Below, one piece after another: positions 60,697-64,000 of a stretch of 64,000 nucleotides of DNA. The stretch covers positions 62,001 to 126,000 of the forward strand of contig JAQFVV010013325.1 of NCBI GenBank assembly GCA_028023455.1. The letters run 5' to 3'. The number at the start of each line of letters is the position of its first letter. The stretch's first letter is position 1. The notes under the pieces were generated by a model. The model saw only the letters and a list, made by a program, of their open reading frames with translations. It searched no databases and had not been told where the DNA came from. The stretch is from Epiperipatus broadwayi. Taxonomy: Eukaryota; Onychophora; Udeonychophora; Euonychophora; Peripatidae. The position numbers and the translations under genes were made by a program.

Positions 60697-60778
60697 GGGC
60701 AAACCAGGAAGCGAACCAACCTGAGACAACTGCTTGGAAAGCAGCTGTTTCTGACCTCTTGACCACCAATGCTTGACA
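60697..60778 (-). mobile_element. tRNA-derived SINE head, family 'GTCAAGCATTGGT', copy 2
   Basis: The minus strand begins GTCAAGCATTGGTGGTCAAG as at 32,303. It then has an anticodon-like arm (CTGC-TTTCCAA-GCAG) and a B-box-like GTTGGTTCGCTTCC. Confidence 0.65.
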
Positions 60779-60990
60779 AGGGTGTTTTATGTTGAGATGA
60801 AAACTGTACAAAACATTTGAACAACACAATTTGGGACTCTGAAGATTTGCAACAACATAAAAGATAAAAAAAATATTTTAATATTTAATTTTATTTTTCT
60901 CTTTTGTTTAAGTGAGTCTGCTATACGATATGGTAAAAACATAGCTTGTATAACATACGATGCAGGGTTTCTCTTGAGTTAAAAATCACC

Positions 60991-61246
60991 AAATATCACA
61001 TGATCACCATTATTTATGCTTACACAAGCTGTTTACACAGAGGCCATACAGTAGCACCACTCAATGCAAACGTGGATGCAAAAAGGTTTGTTCATAAAAT
61101 CCTTATCTAGACTTACTCATCTAGTCTGAGGATATAGGGTGAATAGTGACTTGATAGAGATTTTACGCACAAACCTTCTTGCACCCACTGATTATTCTGA
61201 CTTGCACTGAGTGGTGTTACGGTATGGAGAGTTTAGCCTCATGTTT
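60991..61246. mobile_element. MITE, family 'CACATGATC', copy 3
   Basis: Starts AAATATCACATGATCACC, then CCATACAGTAGCACCACTC and GTTCATAAAATCCTTATCTAG. It ends with the inverted counterpart GAGTGGTGTTACGGTATGGAGAGTTTAGC. It has the same plan as copies 1 and 2. Confidence 0.72.
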
Positions 61247-62042
61247 CTCTTTCTCCAGTTGTTAAATAAGAAGGAAGTAATTTTATTATTTTTATTAATA
61301 AACTGTGTTAGATAAAACCATGTTAGATATTGTAAAACTATTTGATTTGTATAAATTGTAAATATTTATTGTGTTAATAAAGGTTTTTTATTTAAAAAAA
61401 AAAACTATTTGATTTTTGTCAAATTTAAATGTATTTTCCTCAATTTAATAATAGCATTACATATTTTCCTAAAACTGGGTCATTAACATCTGTTTCAAAG
61501 CAAAACTTATTCTCTAAATTAAAATTAATAAAAAATCATTTATATGCAAACATGATATAAAAGTAATTTAGAAATTGGGTTATTATAAGTATAGAAAGTT
61601 AAGTATATAACGTAGTAAATTTGAATAATATCATGAAAGAATTTATATATGAAAGCAAGAAAAATATAATTATAAGCTTTGGAATTGGTAAATAGCATTA
61701 ACAAGGACTTTAAGAATTTTATCCTTGGATTTTCAGTGATGTGGATGGCAGAAGAGTTGGAGAGTGGAACAGATTAAAGCTTGTTCATTAAAGTTTAAAG
61801 ATTTGCTATCTTAGTATAAACTGATCAGTGATTATATATATGTGTGGGAGATGATTTGGACCAACTGATGAGTTCTGGTTCAGCAGGAAATATGTATATT
61901 GGAGATCATTTATCGTTTTTACATGTATGTGGTCATGAGTATCAGCAGTATAAAGTGGATTGGATAGCTGTGGAGAGTTTGAAGTCTGAGTTTAAGTCCC
62001 TTATAATTACATTAAGTTCACTATAGACAATGTAAATGTGTT

Positions 62043-62083
<41 letters not shown>

Positions 62084-64000
62084 ACCTAACTGAAGTTTCA
62101 CTTAGTTCCAAAAGGAGCCAAAGGTTATCTTAGCTTAACCTTTTGGTTTGAAATTGTCTGATTTTTAAAAAAAAAAATAATGATAAAAATGAAAATTAAA
62201 TTAGTTAATGACTAAAATAGGATAATCTTGTATTGATTGTAATCATTATTGTATTATGGAATTATGTCTAAGTATTTGAAAAAAGATATATGAGTTAGGT
62301 TGGTAAGAAATGCTAAATAATAATTTGAATTCTAAAAAAAAAGAAAGATATCAGAAATAGTTGTCAGTTTGTAAGTAATATTAAATGTATTCTAAAATAA
62401 CTATCGTATAATCTATTCTAATGTTTAAAGAATAATAATAAGATATTATTATTAAGTTGGAATAAGTAAGTAATAAATTTTAAAAAAATGATATGTAAGT
62501 TTTTATTAAAAAAAAAATAAGAATATTTGTTATTAGTTTTTGTAGTTTAACATTCCAGTTATAAAAATTATTTAGATTAAATATTCATTAACATTCTATT
62601 GTTGTAATTTTAAAAATAGTTTTAAACAATTAATCCAAGGCCAGATGTATGTGAGTATGTGCATGCACTGACATGGAAACATAAGAATAAAAAAAATAAT
62701 TTAATTCCAATATTATTTAAAATAAGTAAATAAAACAAATGTGTGGATAAAATTATTTCAATGAAATATTTATGGGTTTAATAAAGGGTATAACTTTAAA
62801 TTTTATATTTATTACTATTGGGTTGTAAAATATTTAAAAAAAACATTTGTTGTATAATATTTGTTAATAATAAAATTTTGACTTTGCAGCTGAAGGTCAC
62901 GTGGTATGGGAAGATTATATTGATTACGTCAGTAGATTGATTCTACAGCTGGTTTGTCAGAATATTAAAATTTAATAAAAAATAGTTTTTATTGGTTTTT
63001 AAATGAATTGTAGGTGGATGAAAAATTGTGAGATAAAATGGAGATCTAGGGGTCATTCAGTTGCTGATCTGTTTTAAATATATGTGTGGCTGAATCTTAA
63101 AAGTTCCTTAATAAAAAGTAATTTTTAAAAACTTTATATTTTCTAAAAAAATAAAAGTATGTTTAAAATAATTATTTAAAAATCGTCTTGTAATGACAGA
63201 GGGCTAAAAGAAAGGTAATCCGTTTTCTGACAGTTTTTCATTACAATTGAGACATTAAAATTTACGGTAAAATGTTTGAAGAAAATACAGTGTCTCATAT
63301 TTCATTTACTTTTGATCTATTCATTTTTCTTTATTTAGAAGTAAAACTTAAATTATTAAGTATTGTTATGGCTAAAGACTTTATTGCACTAAACTATAGT
63401 ATATCTCCTATCAAATTAAAAATACATGTGAAGAAGAAATTAAAAAAAAAAGACATTCAAACATTTTAAAATATTAAAATGGAAATGCGTTAGCATCTTT
63501 ATAAATTAAAAGTGACATTAAATTTAATACTTTATTACTTAATAGATGATATATATATATTTAAATATGCTCTTAACAGAATAATGTTTCTGTGGACAAT
63601 ATGTAGTTTAAAATACTAATTCTCATTTATGCCAGTAGTATGAAAGGACTTTGTTTGAAAGCAAAACTTTAAAAGAATTTAAAAAATATTATGAATGAAC
63701 TTGTCTCTATCAAATGCATAATGTTTGGTTATAGTTGCCAGTACTTATAAGTAACTTTATGACTGTTGATCTTTGCTCATAAATGGAGGAATGTCTTAAT
63801 TATAAAAAAATCTACTCTTATGTTTAATAAATAAAAGGAAATTTGTTTAAAAAAAGAAATACATTTTTTAATTAATAAGAAACATGTAAAAAAAAAGAGC
63901 TCTATTTTAAAAAATGCGTTTATCTAAGGAAGAACAGTGAAAGTTAACTAAAAATATATATATTAATTATTCTGCGTTTGAACCTAGGATTATAAATATA
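61247..64000. other. AT-rich end of the window, nothing coding
   Basis: Includes a (TA)n tract at about 62,043-62,081, a weak tRNA-like stretch at 61,935-62,012 (GGATTGGATAGC..., GAGTTTAAGTCCC) and a 65-codon Lys-rich frame at 63,272-63,469 with no domain. CACGTG and TTACGTCA motifs near 62,900-62,930 are isolated. The window ends in a possible B-box (GTTTGAACCTAGG at 63,976). Confidence 0.4.

Noticed and set aside
63272-63469. 65-codon Lys-rich frame
   Set aside because: AT-rich composition, no domain and no splice or conservation evidence.

Overview
The window is AT-rich animal (metazoan) nuclear DNA. The evidence is CCP/sushi exons bounded by AG/GT splice sites in phase 1-1, a METTL24-type methyltransferase gene, tRNA-derived SINEs, Ty3/gypsy-, jockey/CR1-like, Merlin- and Tc1/mariner-type transposons, and long tetranucleotide, (TAA)n and (TA)n microsatellites. 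The composition and repeat spectrum suit a repeat-rich invertebrate such as a cnidarian or lophotrochozoan, but I cannot name the species. There is nothing prokaryotic: no operons, CRISPR array or rRNA.

Layout. 1-3.2 kb holds one intact gene, a 540-residue METTL24-like (Methyltransf_22) protein in a single coding exon, which I read as two tandem methyltransferase domains with a decayed N-terminal copy. A 680-bp GATA-class microsatellite follows. 4.7-13 kb is a repeat nest: a tRNA-headed SINE family, a 1.43-kb TIR element with an 8-bp target duplication, a broken Merlin/ISXO2-like transposase, a ~580-bp fold-back element and a MITE split by (TAA)n. 13.7-15.7 kb is a degenerate non-LTR retrotransposon (endonuclease plus reverse transcriptase, minus strand). 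16-26.4 kb holds diverged direct duplications, a ~385-bp tandem array and a decayed coiled-coil (gag-like) reading frame. 26.4-28.7 kb is a 2.3-kb element with ~500-bp TIRs flanked by TA. 28.7-36 kb is mostly featureless apart from short relics.

36-57 kb is best explained as part of one minus-strand gene for a secreted CCP-domain protein: a candidate signal-peptide exon at 57.14 kb and CCP exons at 54.9 and 36.3 kb. The last two are separated by an apparent ~18-kb intron. That intron carries the main find, a complete-ended 7.2-kb Ty3/gypsy LTR retrotransposon (42,038-49,247). It has unusually long 2.6-kb LTRs, a 4-bp target duplication, a Lys-tRNA-type primer site and only 1.93 kb of internal DNA, in which the gag start runs in frame straight into the integrase C-terminus. 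Both LTRs keep the same antisense open frames. Outside the element, a near-identical 1.7-kb direct duplication lies on either side, one copy split by a further 2-kb insertion.

57-64 kb has a second copy of a palindromic MITE arm, a SINE, a third copy of the 12-kb MITE family and otherwise low-complexity AT-rich DNA.

All calls come from reading the sequence by eye. Family names rest on remembered motifs, not on searches.
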